Notes: a model not told the origin generated them from the sequence alone. 64,000 nt of DNA from Clostridium aminobutyricum (GCF_017255415.1 NZ_JAFJZZ010000004.1:124001-188000), one strand, 5' to 3'. Counted from the stretch's first letter, positions 1 to 9,287 are shown. A program made the numbers and translations.

Positions 1-159
1 GCCGGCACCGGCACTTGTTGCATAGAACATATCTGTAAAAGTCGCCCGAGCGCTTTTATACCCGTATGTATTTACATTGGCTATATTGTTGCCGATAACG
101 TCCATCTTGGTTTGATGGGCACGTAGTCCTGCTACTGCGGCAAACATCGATTTTACCAT
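1..159 (-). CDS. flgE: Flagellar hook protein FlgE, N-terminal part (cut by window edge)
   Basis: Only the first 53 codons lie in the window; the gene runs off the left edge. The translation begins MVKSMFAAVAGLRAHQTKMD and continues with the pattern VIGNNIANVNTYGYK, the N-terminal signature of rod/hook-family proteins (the flg_bb_rod region), whose helix forms the coiled-coil core of the hook. FlgE polymerises outside the cell into the universal joint between rod and filament. The ATG at 159 is preceded by AGGAGAAT at a good distance. It follows flgD and a flagellar operon protein, the usual order in Gram-positive fla/che operons. FlgG or FlgF share this N-terminus, so the name rests mainly on position after flgD. 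Confidence 0.85.
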   Translation of the reverse strand, partial: MVKSMFAAVAGLRAHQTKMDVIGNNIANVNTYGYKSARATFTDMFYATSAGAG

Positions 160-307
160 TTAATTCTCCTTTCAGAGCCGTGTAGAAGCCTATCAGTCCA
201 TAAGCTTCATAACCTCCATAAATGGTCCAGTTATTGTTTCACGGTCATTTTGAATTACACCTATTTTATTTCGTTCATCGATTGGAATCCATGCATTTCG
301 AATAGGG

Positions 308-739
308 TTATAATATTACTGCACCATCAATATTCGTAAATACATTATCCCTCATTTCATTGCCTGACATGGTCGTTACAACCGTCTTATTTGGAACGTT
401 TACTATAAAAGCGTTCATCGAGTCAAAGATAACAACATCCTTTGCACCCTTTTCATCCGCTTTTGACACTGCTGTGTTTAAACCCTGCATTAGCTCATCT
501 GTGATCTCAATCCCTCTTTGAGCAATTCTTTCTTGCGCATGTTTTGAAAACTGCAGCGTTTTTTCACTGGCTCCACTGTTTTTATCGAGCTGTTCTTTTA
601 AAAGTGTTCCAAAGTCGGCACCAATTTGAGTTGGAATAGCAGTGCGGTTGAAGTTGTTCGCTGTGTCTACACTTTTAGCCTTTCCGCTTCCTACCATACG
701 GTTGATATTTTGATAATTGGAATAATTAATTTCTGTCAA
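308..739 (-). CDS. Flagellar operon protein of the TIGR02530 type
   Basis: A 143-residue soluble protein between flgD and flgE. The C-terminal two thirds (from FSKHAQERIAQRGIEIT onward, ending DNVFTNIDGAVIL) match the conserved block I associate with the TIGR02530 flagellar operon family, found at this position in many Firmicutes. Its biochemical role is not established; a part in hook assembly or its regulation is inferred from position only. The start is TTG at 739, with GGAGGTACTAAG just upstream. No signal peptide or membrane segment is visible. The N-terminal 50 residues look disordered. Confidence 0.8.
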   Translation of the reverse strand: MTEINYSNYQNINRMVGSGKAKSVDTANNFNRTAIPTQIGADFGTLLKEQLDKNSGASEKTLQFSKHAQERIAQRGIEITDELMQGLNTAVSKADEKGAKDVVIFDSMNAFIVNVPNKTVVTTMSGNEMRDNVFTNIDGAVIL

Positions 740-781
740 CCTTAGTACCTCCTTTCTTTACTATGATTCTTCCTGCGTACT

Positions 782-1291
782 TCATGGTGTATCGTCGTCT
801 GATTCATCTCCGTCTGCTGGAGGCTCCGTTTCGGTGTCATCCGGCGGTGTAGAATCTTCAACGGCTCCGAGTACCATGATCTGGCTTAATTTATAGGCAT
901 TTTTCCCAATATACACCATCGGCTCGTTTTCATACAAGGTTACACCTGTGACAGTTCCTGTCTCAGTCACGAGATTATTACTGCCGTCCAGCTTTGCAAC
1001 GGTCACTTCTTTTCCGACAAGTGAGGCGGCATACGAAGTATAGTTTGTCGCATACATTTCTTCATTGAGAGCGGTCAAGTCGTTGAGAGCCTGAATCATC
1101 GAGTATTGGGCCATCTGGCTTGTATATTCCGAAGTGTCTGCAGTATTATACATATCTTGGTTACGAAGCTGGGCTACCAGCAAGGTCATCCAGTCTGTTG
1201 TCTGCAAATTTAATGCATTAGAAGCTGCTGCACTTTTTGAGTTCGCAACGGATATTAACTTTGTGCGAATTTCATCATTAATCGTTGACAT
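782..1291 (-). CDS. flgD: Flagellar hook-capping protein FlgD
   Basis: FlgD caps the growing hook and promotes FlgE polymerisation outside the cell. The N-terminal region carries the family signature around residues 32-70 (TTDWMTLLVAQLRNQDMYN, then SEYTSQMAQYS). A short beta-rich part follows (SLVGKEVTVAKLDG). The last 25 residues are an acidic, proline-rich tail (many D, E, T and P), and the Ig/Tudor-like C-terminal domain of longer FlgD proteins is missing or very short. An in-frame ATG seven codons upstream exists, but the GGGAGGAG ribosome site lies inside that stretch, so the ATG at 1291 is the start. It sits between fliK and the flagellar operon protein. Confidence 0.88.
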   Translation of the reverse strand: MSTINDEIRTKLISVANSKSAAASNALNLQTTDWMTLLVAQLRNQDMYNTADTSEYTSQMAQYSMIQALNDLTALNEEMYATNYTSYAASLVGKEVTVAKLDGSNNLVTETGTVTGVTLYENEPMVYIGKNAYKLSQIMVLGAVEDSTPPDDTETEPPADGDESDDDTP

Positions 1292-1329
1292 ACTTTTTTC
1301 TCCTCCCTTCATAGAAATCTTTAATTTGT

Positions 1330-2520
1330 CTATCCTGCCAGTCCTAAGCTGTCAATCAAGCCTAATCGCAGTTTGTCTACAAAAGATAAATCTTCTGAAG
1401 CCTTTTCTTTTTCTTCTTGCCTGCCGTTTTGGTTTGTGCTGCCTTCTCGATTATGGCTATCTTGATCATACTGGCTTTGCAACATGTCTTCCTGTTTCAG
1501 ATGAACGGTTGAAGTCAATCCCGTATTCGCCTCCAGTATGCCCCGGATATTGTCGGTAAGCAATGCGATCATATTCTGAGCCTTACTGTTGGAACAAGTG
1601 ATAAGCACTTGTGCACTCCCATTTTCAAAGGTAAGTTTAATGTTTAACTTTCCAAGTTCCTTTGGATTCAGCTGTAAGTCAAATTCCTGCTTCCCCTCGT
1701 TCATTTTATAAATGATTTTGTCAGCCATTTGATCTGCAAGATTAGACTGAGTTGTGTCAACCGGTGCATCCGCTACCTTAATGTTCACTTTTGACGGATC
1801 AAGCAGCTCAGGCTTCACCATCAGCGGCACTTCCTGAGGATTTGCTTCTGTTGAATCGGACTTAGTATCCGGCATCAGTTGTCCCTTGACAAAGTTTTTT
1901 ACCGAACTATCGGCTTCCGTATTTTCCGGTGCGGTACTGGCGGCCTGCTGTGAAATAATGGTCTGGTTGGTGCTTTGTTGCGGTGCTGCCTCCTTCAACA
2001 AGGCTGACTTTACCGTGTCAATGTTGCTTTGGAAGGGTAAAGAAACCAGTTGTTCCTCTCCGGCTTTTGTCAATTGAGAAGTTAGTTTTTTCAAGCTGTC
2101 TCCTTGGATTTGCACATTTTGTCCAGCTAAAAGCTGCACAAGACCACTCTCTTCTGCTTGCGGTACATCTCCCATTTCAGAAATCATTATTTTGTTTTCA
2201 TCCACTGGATTTTGTACTTGAGTCTGAGCTGCTGCTAATTCCTGTTGCCGAGAAGAAGCATCTTCGACATCCGGCCTTTTAGGGTCTTGCTTGAACGCAT
2301 CTTTTCTCGACAACTTGTCCTTGCCTGAGTTTCCGACGGGCTTCGTGTTATTGTTTTTTCTGTCAAACGCTTTGTCCATCTCACTCTTAAAGGATTCTTG
2401 CTGACTATTGCCACTCGAAGAATAGCTGCCGGAAACCAGATCATTTAAAGATTGGCTGCTCCCTGCTTTCATACCTGATGTCAACTTCGCTGCTGTTTGA
2501 AATAGCATATCTGCATTCAT
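1330..2520 (-). CDS. fliK: Flagellar hook-length control protein FliK
   Basis: A 396-residue protein, mostly Q/S/D/E-rich and probably unfolded. A conserved C-terminal Flg_hook domain lies at about residues 275-350 (EFDLQLNPKELGKLNIKLTF, then AQVLITCSN). FliK is a secreted ruler that sets hook length and triggers the FlhB export-specificity switch. Poor conservation outside the C-terminal domain is typical of the family, and the length is normal. The ATG at 2520 has AAAGGAGGAACTCAC upstream. It is followed 38 bp later by flgD and preceded by fliJ. Confidence 0.88.
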   Translation of the reverse strand: MNADMLFQTAAKLTSGMKAGSSQSLNDLVSGSYSSSGNSQQESFKSEMDKAFDRKNNNTKPVGNSGKDKLSRKDAFKQDPKRPDVEDASSRQQELAAAQTQVQNPVDENKIMISEMGDVPQAEESGLVQLLAGQNVQIQGDSLKKLTSQLTKAGEEQLVSLPFQSNIDTVKSALLKEAAPQQSTNQTIISQQAASTAPENTEADSSVKNFVKGQLMPDTKSDSTEANPQEVPLMVKPELLDPSKVNIKVADAPVDTTQSNLADQMADKIIYKMNEGKQEFDLQLNPKELGKLNIKLTFENGSAQVLITCSNSKAQNMIALLTDNIRGILEANTGLTSTVHLKQEDMLQSQYDQDSHNREGSTNQNGRQEEKEKASEDLSFVDKLRLGLIDSLGLAG

Positions 2521-2569
2521 GTGAGTTCCTCCTTTCCTATTAAGTTGTTAAGGTTCATATATATCAAGC

Positions 2570-3010
2570 CTATCGGCCTAATACCTGATTAGATACGAAT
2601 TCATCTATGGCAAGCTCTTCTTTTTTTGTCTCTTCCTTTGTGAATTCTTCAAAGTTTTTCTCTCTAAGTTTTTCAATGGACATCACATCTGTTTTTGCGA
2701 CGATCATCTCTCTATGTCTCCGATGTTCGATATTTCGAAGTCCGTAAAGTTTTTCTTCTTCTTCTTGGATTCTCGTTTCTAAAATTTTTATGTATCTTTT
2801 ATAGCCCTGATATTCAAGTATGGTAATACCTTCGCTGTTTCGTCGATTTAATTCATGGTTTACTTCTGTTAATTCTGCTACCACTTTGGCTATCAGTTCA
2901 TTCTGTGTATTCACATCGGCAACTGCTTTTGCATACTTTCCTTTTGCCTCGTCTAAGGTGATATTCCTATACTTTTCAACCGATTTCAGTGAAAACTTAA
3001 ACTTCGCCAT
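2570..3010 (-). CDS. fliJ: Flagellar export chaperone FliJ
   Basis: A 146-residue, highly charged, all-helical coiled-coil protein (MAKFKFSLKSVEKYRNITLD, then repeated E/K/R heptad-like stretches), the usual FliJ composition and length. FliJ sits in the cytoplasmic export ATPase complex, inserts into the FliI hexamer ring and couples it to the export gate. It lies directly downstream of fliI with a 26 bp gap. The nearest purine-rich ribosome site (AAAGGAAAAAGG) lies about 16 nt before the ATG, unusually far, so translation may depend on coupling to fliI. Confidence 0.8.
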   Translation of the reverse strand: MAKFKFSLKSVEKYRNITLDEAKGKYAKAVADVNTQNELIAKVVAELTEVNHELNRRNSEGITILEYQGYKRYIKILETRIQEEEEKLYGLRNIEHRRHREMIVAKTDVMSIEKLREKNFEEFTKEETKKEELAIDEFVSNQVLGR

Positions 3011-3036
3011 AATAACTTATTTTATACCTTTTTCCT

Positions 3037-4344
3037 TTATTTTTCAAGAATCCTTGTCATACTTTCCAACATTTCTTCATAGGAAAAATATTCCGAAGTA
3101 CTCTGCTTCAAAAACGAATTGATGGCATCAATTTTAGTCACCGCCTGATCCAGCCGGGGGTTAAAACCTTGCTTGTAAGCACCTATCGATATCAAATCCG
3201 CATTTTCCTCATACAATGCCAGCATATCTCTGATTTTAGAAGCCATTGCTCTATGGTTTTCGTCTACAATGTGCGCCATTAATCGGGAGATACTGGCCGT
3301 CACTTCAATGGCGGGGAAATGATTTCTCGCTGCCAGTTTTCTTGAAAGAATAATATGTCCATCCAAGATACCTCGAACGGTATCCGCAATCGGCTCGTTC
3401 GTATCATCACCTTCAACCAGTACCGTATAGATGCCGGTTATCGAACCTTTTTCAAAATTACCGCTTCGCTCTAAAAGCTTAGGCATTTCTGCATAAATAG
3501 AAGGGGTATAGCCTCTCGCTACAGGCGGCTCACCGATAGCCAGTCCGATTTCTCGTTGTGCCATAGCAAACCGGGTCAGAGAATCCATCATCAGTACTAC
3601 ATTTTTCCCTTGATCTTTAAAATATTCTGCTATTGCAGTCGCGACGATTGGGCATTTTACTCTTTGAACGGCCGGTTGATCTGAAGTAGCAACTACTAAA
3701 ACCGATCGTGCCATCCCGTCAGGCCCTAAATCCCGATGAATAAATTCTCGAACTTCTCTTCCTCTTTCACCCACAAGCGCTATAACATTTATATCGGCGG
3801 AAGCCTGCTTTGCAATCATACCCAAAAGGGTACTTTTCCCCACACCGCTTCCTGCAAATATACCTATTCTCTGCCCTTTACCGACTGTATTAAACCCATC
3901 GATCGCTTTCACGCCAAAATCCAGTCGCTGCTCAATCTGCGGTCTTTTTAACGGATTTATATAATTATTTTCCACACTAATCAATTGGGGGCATTCCAGC
4001 GGCCCTAATTCATCGATAGGCTCCCCCATCGGATTGATGGTTCTCCCGCAAAGAGCGTCACCTGCCGGCACACGAAGCCTTCTTTTGGTACTTCTTACAA
4101 AATCGCCGGCACCCATGCCTTCCATAAAGTCATAGGGCATTAATATGGACTTGTCCCCTTTAAAGCCCACCACTTCAGCCATCACCTTGCGCTTTCCGTC
4201 TTTCGAGGAAATCACATTGATATCGCCTATGCTGGCTTTTATTCCGGAAGCCTCAATACTCATACCGACAATATTTTCTATTTTCCCAATATGTTCAAAG
4301 GTTTCTGAGTTTTTTATAAGATCTGACAGATTTTTTAGATACAA
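3037..4344 (-). CDS. fliI: Flagellum-specific export ATPase FliI
   Basis: A 435-residue F1-beta-like ATPase. It has an N-terminal beta-barrel, a Walker A GSGVGKST at residues 165-172, and the glutamate-bearing GERGREVREF motif just after it. Walker B is VVLMMDSLTRFA, and the conserved ARGYTPSIYAEMPKLLERSG follows. FliI energises substrate loading in flagellar type III export and forms a hexamer at the cytoplasmic gate with FliH and FliJ. The start is TTG at 4344, six bases after GGAGGG. The spacing to fliH (20 bp) indicates one transcript. Confidence 0.95.
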   Translation of the reverse strand: MYLKNLSDLIKNSETFEHIGKIENIVGMSIEASGIKASIGDINVISSKDGKRKVMAEVVGFKGDKSILMPYDFMEGMGAGDFVRSTKRRLRVPAGDALCGRTINPMGEPIDELGPLECPQLISVENNYINPLKRPQIEQRLDFGVKAIDGFNTVGKGQRIGIFAGSGVGKSTLLGMIAKQASADINVIALVGERGREVREFIHRDLGPDGMARSVLVVATSDQPAVQRVKCPIVATAIAEYFKDQGKNVVLMMDSLTRFAMAQREIGLAIGEPPVARGYTPSIYAEMPKLLERSGNFEKGSITGIYTVLVEGDDTNEPIADTVRGILDGHIILSRKLAARNHFPAIEVTASISRLMAHIVDENHRAMASKIRDMLALYEENADLISIGAYKQGFNPRLDQAVTKIDAINSFLKQSTSEYFSYEEMLESMTRILEK

Positions 4345-4364
4345 CTCATTCCCTCCGTTACTTC

Positions 4365-5711
4365 CTACAGTTCATTATCATTTACAATTTGCTTGATTGC
4401 ATCAAGCTGTACATCAACACTCGCATCAATAATTTGATCCGGTGTTTCGATAATACAAGTCCCCGTCGGTTCATCCTCCATGACTACCACCTTAATATTA
4501 GGTGATATCTGCCTCAGTGCATCAATCAAGCCTTTCTCCAGGTTCAACGTTAACGCCTTGTCATCATTGGAGATATATACTTTTGCCCAGTCCTTGTTCC
4601 TGCAATCCTCTGCAGCGGCAACGATAATCTTTGAAATGATATCCTTGCTTGACTTCAAACTAATCTTAATAATTTTTTCTGCTGCCACTATGGCTAAGTC
4701 GGTTAAGTCGTTTAGGTATTCCTCCAAAAGCTGTTTTTTTCTTACTTCAAATTCCTGCAAGCTTTGAAGCAGCTCTTCTTTAAAAGCTTTCGCTTCTTCT
4801 ATCATTTGCCTATTCGTTGCCTGAGCGGCTTCGAGGTAACCTTCATTTTGCCCCTTTTCGAAGCCTTCGCCATATCCTTTTTCGGAAGCGGCTGCTTCCG
4901 CAACACGGATCTTTTCTTCCAGGATTCTTTCAGCATCTAACACCGCTCTTTTTTTAATGTCTAGGGCTTCCGCCGCAGCATTATCTAAGATTTCATTCGC
5001 TTCCTTTTTAGCTTGCTGAACAATGGCCAATCCTTTGTTCCTCAAATCACTATTTTGATCCTCGAAACTATTATCTGCCCCGATTCCGGCCTCTGCTTCC
5101 GCCTGTGCTCTATCTAACAAATCTGCTACAGATTGCGGCTCACGCTCTTCCGTAGAAGGAAGCAATTCTTCGCCTAAGAAAAATGCTTCATTCATGGCAT
5201 ACGGCATTATTTCTTCATCTTCTTCAAAGTTCTCCAGTAAAAAGCTTGAGGGCATAATCACCTCAGGCTCAGGCAGGATTCCGGAAACTAAGTCAATCTC
5301 ATTAAAACTCTCCATTTCATACTCTTTGCTTTGATTTAAGATGGATTTATCTCGAAAACCTTCATCATCTAACGCAATATTATACAGAGAGCGAACATCT
5401 GCTGTTTCCTTGTCAATCCAATCGGTATCAGACTTCTTGCTGGAATCAGCAACGAAGGGCACATTTTTTTCGCTTTCAGACGACCCTTCTTCGTCCATGG
5501 GAATAAAATTATATTTTGTTTGAATCGCAGCGTCTTCCTGATGATCTCTTTGTAAAGAGCTATCAGCAATTTCCCTTCTGCTTACTTCGTGTCGTTTGGT
5601 CCTCTCGGCTTCTAGCTTAGCCATTTCAATCGCTTCCGAAAGTTCTTGCTCGGCTTTTTCAAGTGCGGTTAATATCTGGATGCCCTCCTTGGTTCTACGC
5701 AATGATCTCAT
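4365..5711 (-). CDS. fliH: Flagellar assembly protein FliH with long acidic N-terminal extension
   Basis: A 448-residue protein. The C-terminal half, from about residue 230, has the FliH/V-ATPase-E-like pattern: a long A/E/K-rich coiled coil with GYGEGFEKGQNEGYLEA, then a globular end with AIVAAEKIIKI. FliH binds FliI and regulates the export ATPase. Family members are usually about 210-270 residues. Here about 200 extra N-terminal residues are acidic and low in complexity. The ATG at 5711 lies inside the end of fliG (17-base overlap), so translation is probably coupled. The extension is in frame throughout and shows no internal stop. Confidence 0.82.
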   Translation of the reverse strand: MRSLRRTKEGIQILTALEKAEQELSEAIEMAKLEAERTKRHEVSRREIADSSLQRDHQEDAAIQTKYNFIPMDEEGSSESEKNVPFVADSSKKSDTDWIDKETADVRSLYNIALDDEGFRDKSILNQSKEYEMESFNEIDLVSGILPEPEVIMPSSFLLENFEEDEEIMPYAMNEAFFLGEELLPSTEEREPQSVADLLDRAQAEAEAGIGADNSFEDQNSDLRNKGLAIVQQAKKEANEILDNAAAEALDIKKRAVLDAERILEEKIRVAEAAASEKGYGEGFEKGQNEGYLEAAQATNRQMIEEAKAFKEELLQSLQEFEVRKKQLLEEYLNDLTDLAIVAAEKIIKISLKSSKDIISKIIVAAAEDCRNKDWAKVYISNDDKALTLNLEKGLIDALRQISPNIKVVVMEDEPTGTCIIETPDQIIDASVDVQLDAIKQIVNDNEL

Positions 5712-6708
5712 CCTTTCCGCCCTTGTTTATAACCAGCCTGCCTTCTTCTTCCAAACGTCTAATGATGGCTACGATCTTCTGCTGCGCTTCTTCTACATCC
5801 TTTAGACGTACATTGTATGTAAACTCTAATTCACTCTTAACAGTTTCTGCCATACGGCTGGACATATTGGAGAAAATCATATTGGAAACTTCCTGATTGG
5901 AACCTTTCAATGCATAAACAATGTCTTGGGTTTCTGCTTCACGCAAGAATTCCTGTATAGCTCTGTTGTCCAGTAACGTAATATCTTCGAAAACAAACAT
6001 CTTCTTTCGGATTTCATCCGCAAGCTTGATGTCTTTCTTGCTTAACTCGTCGAAGATAAACTTTTCATTTCCTCTGTCAAGGTTGTTCATGACATCTGCA
6101 ATATAGTCTACACCACCAACCTGTGCGAAATCCAAAGATAGAACGGAAGCAAATTTTCTCTCCAATATTTTTTCAACAATCTTGATGGTCTCAGGCGATG
6201 CACTATCCATTCGGGCAATGCATTCAACAACTTTGACCTGCTTCTCCTTTGGCAGCTCCGTAATAATATCCGATGCCTGATTTGCTCTGGCATAAGACAA
6301 AATCAAAGCGATCGTCTGCGGTCTTTCATGCTGTATAATCGCAAATAAATTCTTGCTGTCCGTTTTTCTTATAAATTCAAATGCTCTCGTCTTTATGTTT
6401 CTCGTCACTCTTTCTAAAAGCGTAGTCGCTGTTTGAGCGCCAAACGCCTTTTCAAGCACGGTCCTTGCATAGTCGACCCCACCATCTGTGATGACTTTTT
6501 GAGTTAAACATAATTTATAAAAGTCATCCAGCACTCCTTCTGTCTGAGTAGCTGTAACATGGTTAAGTTTTGCAATCTCTAAAGTCAGAAGTTCAAGGTC
6601 ATCTTCGTTTAAGTGCTTGTAAATCTTGGAGGCTCTGTCAGCGCCCAAGGATATCACCACGGCGGCCGCCTTCTGTTGAGGTGTCAATGCTAAGCCCTCT
6701 TTACTCAT
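5695..6708 (-). CDS. fliG: Flagellar motor switch protein FliG
   Basis: A 337-residue protein of standard length. N-terminal and middle domains contain AAAVVISLGADRASKIYKHL and the EHPQ-like HERPQTIALILSY, which contacts FliM. The C-terminal torque domain carries charged residues around EFLREAETQDIVYALKG and VKSELEF. FliG forms the upper C-ring, binds FliF and interacts with the stator. The ATG at 6708 overlaps the fliF stop by 8 bases, and its ribosome site (GGAGGAGAAC) lies inside the end of fliF. Confidence 0.96.
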   Translation of the reverse strand: MSKEGLALTPQQKAAAVVISLGADRASKIYKHLNEDDLELLTLEIAKLNHVTATQTEGVLDDFYKLCLTQKVITDGGVDYARTVLEKAFGAQTATTLLERVTRNIKTRAFEFIRKTDSKNLFAIIQHERPQTIALILSYARANQASDIITELPKEKQVKVVECIARMDSASPETIKIVEKILERKFASVLSLDFAQVGGVDYIADVMNNLDRGNEKFIFDELSKKDIKLADEIRKKMFVFEDITLLDNRAIQEFLREAETQDIVYALKGSNQEVSNMIFSNMSSRMAETVKSELEFTYNVRLKDVEEAQQKIVAIIRRLEEEGRLVINKGGKDEIIA

Positions 6709-8275
6709 CTTGTTCTCCTCCTCTTATCCATGTCTTTAATAATTGTGCTGAAATTTCAGGATTTGTATCTGCAAAGTCTCTAATCTGTTCGCGCAATTCT
6801 TCTTCTCTTGATTTGGCTATATCGTCAAGTCTTAGCAATTCTTCCACATTTTGATCCGGCGGAAGTTCTTCATTGGCCAGTTCGGCTGCCTGCTTCTTTA
6901 CCTTTGCTCTCTTAATGAGTAAAACTGCTACTAAAGCAAGAGCTATCAGCAACGCTATCACTGCCGGTATCAAGAATTTCAAGTAAGGATGTTGCTCAAA
7001 TATTTCCACCAGACCAGACGTAGGAACCGTATCCTCTTGATAGAAGTTCGCATTGAATATCGCAATTTTTGAATCTGCCTGATCAACAGGGATTCCTGCC
7101 GTCACAGCAATTAATTCTCTAAGTTCTTGCGCCTTTTTATTGGTCAGGTCAGCGCTGTCCACTGCTACCGATACGGTGGTATCCGTCAATTCACCGGCAT
7201 CACTTTGCACCTGTTCCTTTACTTGGCTCACCAAATAGTCGAAAGCTCTTTGGTTTTCAAAGTAAACATCGTTTCCATCGGTAGTAACCCCCGGGTATAC
7301 AGGGATATCCGCATTGGACTCTGTTCCCACAATCCCGGACGAGACAGTCCCCTGCCCTTGAATTTCATAATTTGTATTTTCTTTTGAAATAACCCCTTTA
7401 TTGTCCTGAGACGGAATATAATTAATGATTTCTTTAATTTTTTTATCAATGTCAACGGAACACTTCACCGATACGCGAATATTTTCTTGCCCGAATACCG
7501 GCTGCAATAAGTGCAAAATTTTTCCCTTGATACTGCTTTCTGTTTGTTTCTCTACAGCCATTTTCAGCTGGGTTGACCCCTCCTGGCTCTCCTCACCGTT
7601 ATCGGTGACTGCTTCCCCGTTGCCGTCTACTACTTCAACGTTGGAAATTTCCAGTCCGGGAACACCTTTGGCAACCAGTCTCTGAATGCCTTTCACCTTT
7701 TCTTTTGACGGCGCTTCTCCGTCCTTCATGACAACAACAACAGATGCCGTGGATTCTTTCTTATCCTCTTCCAAAACATATTTTTGCTCATTTGCTAAAG
7801 CGATGGTTACCGTAGCATCCTTCACCCCTGCAAATAACTTAATATTTGAGGCCATTCGATTCTGTAAATCAAATAATGCATATTGAGATTTTTCAAAATC
7901 GGTAGTCAATAAGTCTACATTATTTGTAAAAACATCATAGGTAAATCCGCTTTTGGGATATCCCTGTGTTGCCAAGTTCACCTTAATCTTATCTACTTGA
8001 TCGTCCGGAACGTATATGACGCCTCCACTTGATTTATAAGGAATGCTCTGCGTTTCCAGCAAACTCATTACCTCAACTGCTTCCGATTCACTTAACCCGG
8101 TATATAAAACACCATAGGAAACCTTATTGAGGGCAAAAGCTGCCGCAAAGGCGATGGCAACAACCAAAATAGCTGCTATAGCAATAATAATCTTGGTTCT
8201 TTTGCTAAGCTTCCCGTTTATCTCTGCCAGCTGTTGTCTTATTTGTTTCAATTGTAATTCTAAACGTTCTCGCAA
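6701..8275 (-). CDS. fliF: Flagellar MS-ring protein FliF
   Basis: A 524-residue membrane protein with the FliF layout. A first transmembrane helix lies at about residues 29-49. Periplasmic-type ring-building (YscJ/FliF) domains follow (GVLYTGLSESEAVEVMSLL, VARKVPGLE-like region). A second transmembrane helix lies near residues 436-459, and the cytoplasmic tail ends in LLKTWIRGGEQDE, the region that binds FliG. It builds the membrane ring that seats the rod and export gate. The start is TTG at 8275 after GAAGGTAAT. It is followed by fliG with overlapping ends. Confidence 0.95.
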   Translation of the reverse strand: MRERLELQLKQIRQQLAEINGKLSKRTKIIIAIAAILVVAIAFAAAFALNKVSYGVLYTGLSESEAVEVMSLLETQSIPYKSSGGVIYVPDDQVDKIKVNLATQGYPKSGFTYDVFTNNVDLLTTDFEKSQYALFDLQNRMASNIKLFAGVKDATVTIALANEQKYVLEEDKKESTASVVVVMKDGEAPSKEKVKGIQRLVAKGVPGLEISNVEVVDGNGEAVTDNGEESQEGSTQLKMAVEKQTESSIKGKILHLLQPVFGQENIRVSVKCSVDIDKKIKEIINYIPSQDNKGVISKENTNYEIQGQGTVSSGIVGTESNADIPVYPGVTTDGNDVYFENQRAFDYLVSQVKEQVQSDAGELTDTTVSVAVDSADLTNKKAQELRELIAVTAGIPVDQADSKIAIFNANFYQEDTVPTSGLVEIFEQHPYLKFLIPAVIALLIALALVAVLLIKRAKVKKQAAELANEELPPDQNVEELLRLDDIAKSREEELREQIRDFADTNPEISAQLLKTWIRGGEQDE

Positions 8276-8341
8276 ATTACCTTCACCTTTATCCTAAAAT
8301 TTTAATGTGCTTTTCCCTAATTCTTATTTTAATGTGTGTTT

Positions 8342-8671
8342 TTATATGCTCATTCTCATCACTTCACTATAGGAATCAAGCGCTTTGTTTCTCAATTCCA
8401 CTAGCAAGTCAATGGACAGCTGTGCCTTCGCTATATCGATGCTGTACTGGTGTAAATTATCGCTGTTCCCTGTCGCTAATTGCTGCGCATCCAGGTTTAC
8501 TTGTTGATCGGTATCAACAACATTCTGGATGGCGTCTTCAAATATAGATTTAAAGGGTACTTGCGCTCCTTGATCTACACTCGAACCAGGGTCGATAAGC
8601 CCCGTGCTTTTTGTACTTGTTTTATTCGTTTGAAGCAATGCATCGATCGCTTCCATCGGTTGGATAAACAT
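8342..8671 (-). CDS. fliE: Flagellar hook-basal body protein FliE
   Basis: A 109-residue protein typical of FliE: a variable N-terminus, then SIFEDAIQNVVDTDQQVNLDAQQLATGNSDNLHQ and AQLSIDLLVELRNKALDSYSEVMRMS, the family's conserved C-terminal helix pair. FliE joins the MS ring to the rod. The ATG at 8671 is preceded by AGGAGGTAGCC. It is flanked by flgC and fliF in the standard order. Confidence 0.93.
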   Translation of the reverse strand: MFIQPMEAIDALLQTNKTSTKSTGLIDPGSSVDQGAQVPFKSIFEDAIQNVVDTDQQVNLDAQQLATGNSDNLHQYSIDIAKAQLSIDLLVELRNKALDSYSEVMRMSI

Positions 8672-8712
8672 GGCTACCTCCTGATTTTAATCCCTTATTA
8701 TTCACAAAAAAA

Positions 8713-9180
8713 TTAACGGCCTATATCCAAGGCTTTTTGAGCCATTAGCTTCACTGCATTTAGTACCGTTATATTCGCTTGGTAAGACCTCGTAGCAGAC
8801 ATACTGTCTATCGTCTCTTGAAGCATATCTACATTAGGCATTTGAACATACCCATTTACATCCGCATCCGGATGCTCCGGGTTATATACTGTCTTTAACG
8901 CACTATTGTCTTCTATAATTGCACTGACTCTTACGCCGGGTGTAGAATCTCCTCTCAGCACCTTGCCGCTCGTGTCTCTTTGCCGGATCGCATCATTTAA
9001 AGAATTTTGAAAAGAACCGCCACCCTTTGCTTCAAAAACAACAAGCTTTCTTCTATAGGGTTCTCCATTTTCGGTTCGGGTTGTATCAACATTGGAAACA
9101 TTTTCTGCAATAATATCCAATCGCAGACGCTCCGCGGTTAATGCAGAAGCACTAATATTCATCGAACTTAAAAACGACAT
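8713..9180 (-). CDS. flgC: Flagellar basal-body rod protein FlgC
   Basis: A 155-residue proximal rod protein. It begins MSFLSSMNISASALTAERLR and has DIIAENVSNVDTT, the rod-family N-terminal signature. It ends with the matching C-terminal helix (SATRSYQANITVLNAVKLMAQKALDIGR). The ATG at 9180 follows AAGGTGGTGTGACTT. It is the first gene of the minus-strand flagellar operon in this window. The expected upstream partner flgB is absent: the next 350 bases hold only a promoter-like sequence and a terminator. Confidence 0.95.
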   Translation of the reverse strand: MSFLSSMNISASALTAERLRLDIIAENVSNVDTTRTENGEPYRRKLVVFEAKGGGSFQNSLNDAIRQRDTSGKVLRGDSTPGVRVSAIIEDNSALKTVYNPEHPDADVNGYVQMPNVDMLQETIDSMSATRSYQANITVLNAVKLMAQKALDIGR

Positions 9181-9287
9181 AAGTCACACCACCTTTCATA
9201 CTGTCTAGGTATATCCAAATAGGATTTATATTCTGTAAAATATGTAAAAAAATTACTACCATCCTTCTAGTTACAAATACAACTTAA

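Noticed and set aside
160-307. 38 open codons between the flagellar operon protein and flgE
   Set aside because: The frame has no start codon or ribosome site of its own and does not resemble FlbD/SwrD; it may be chance.
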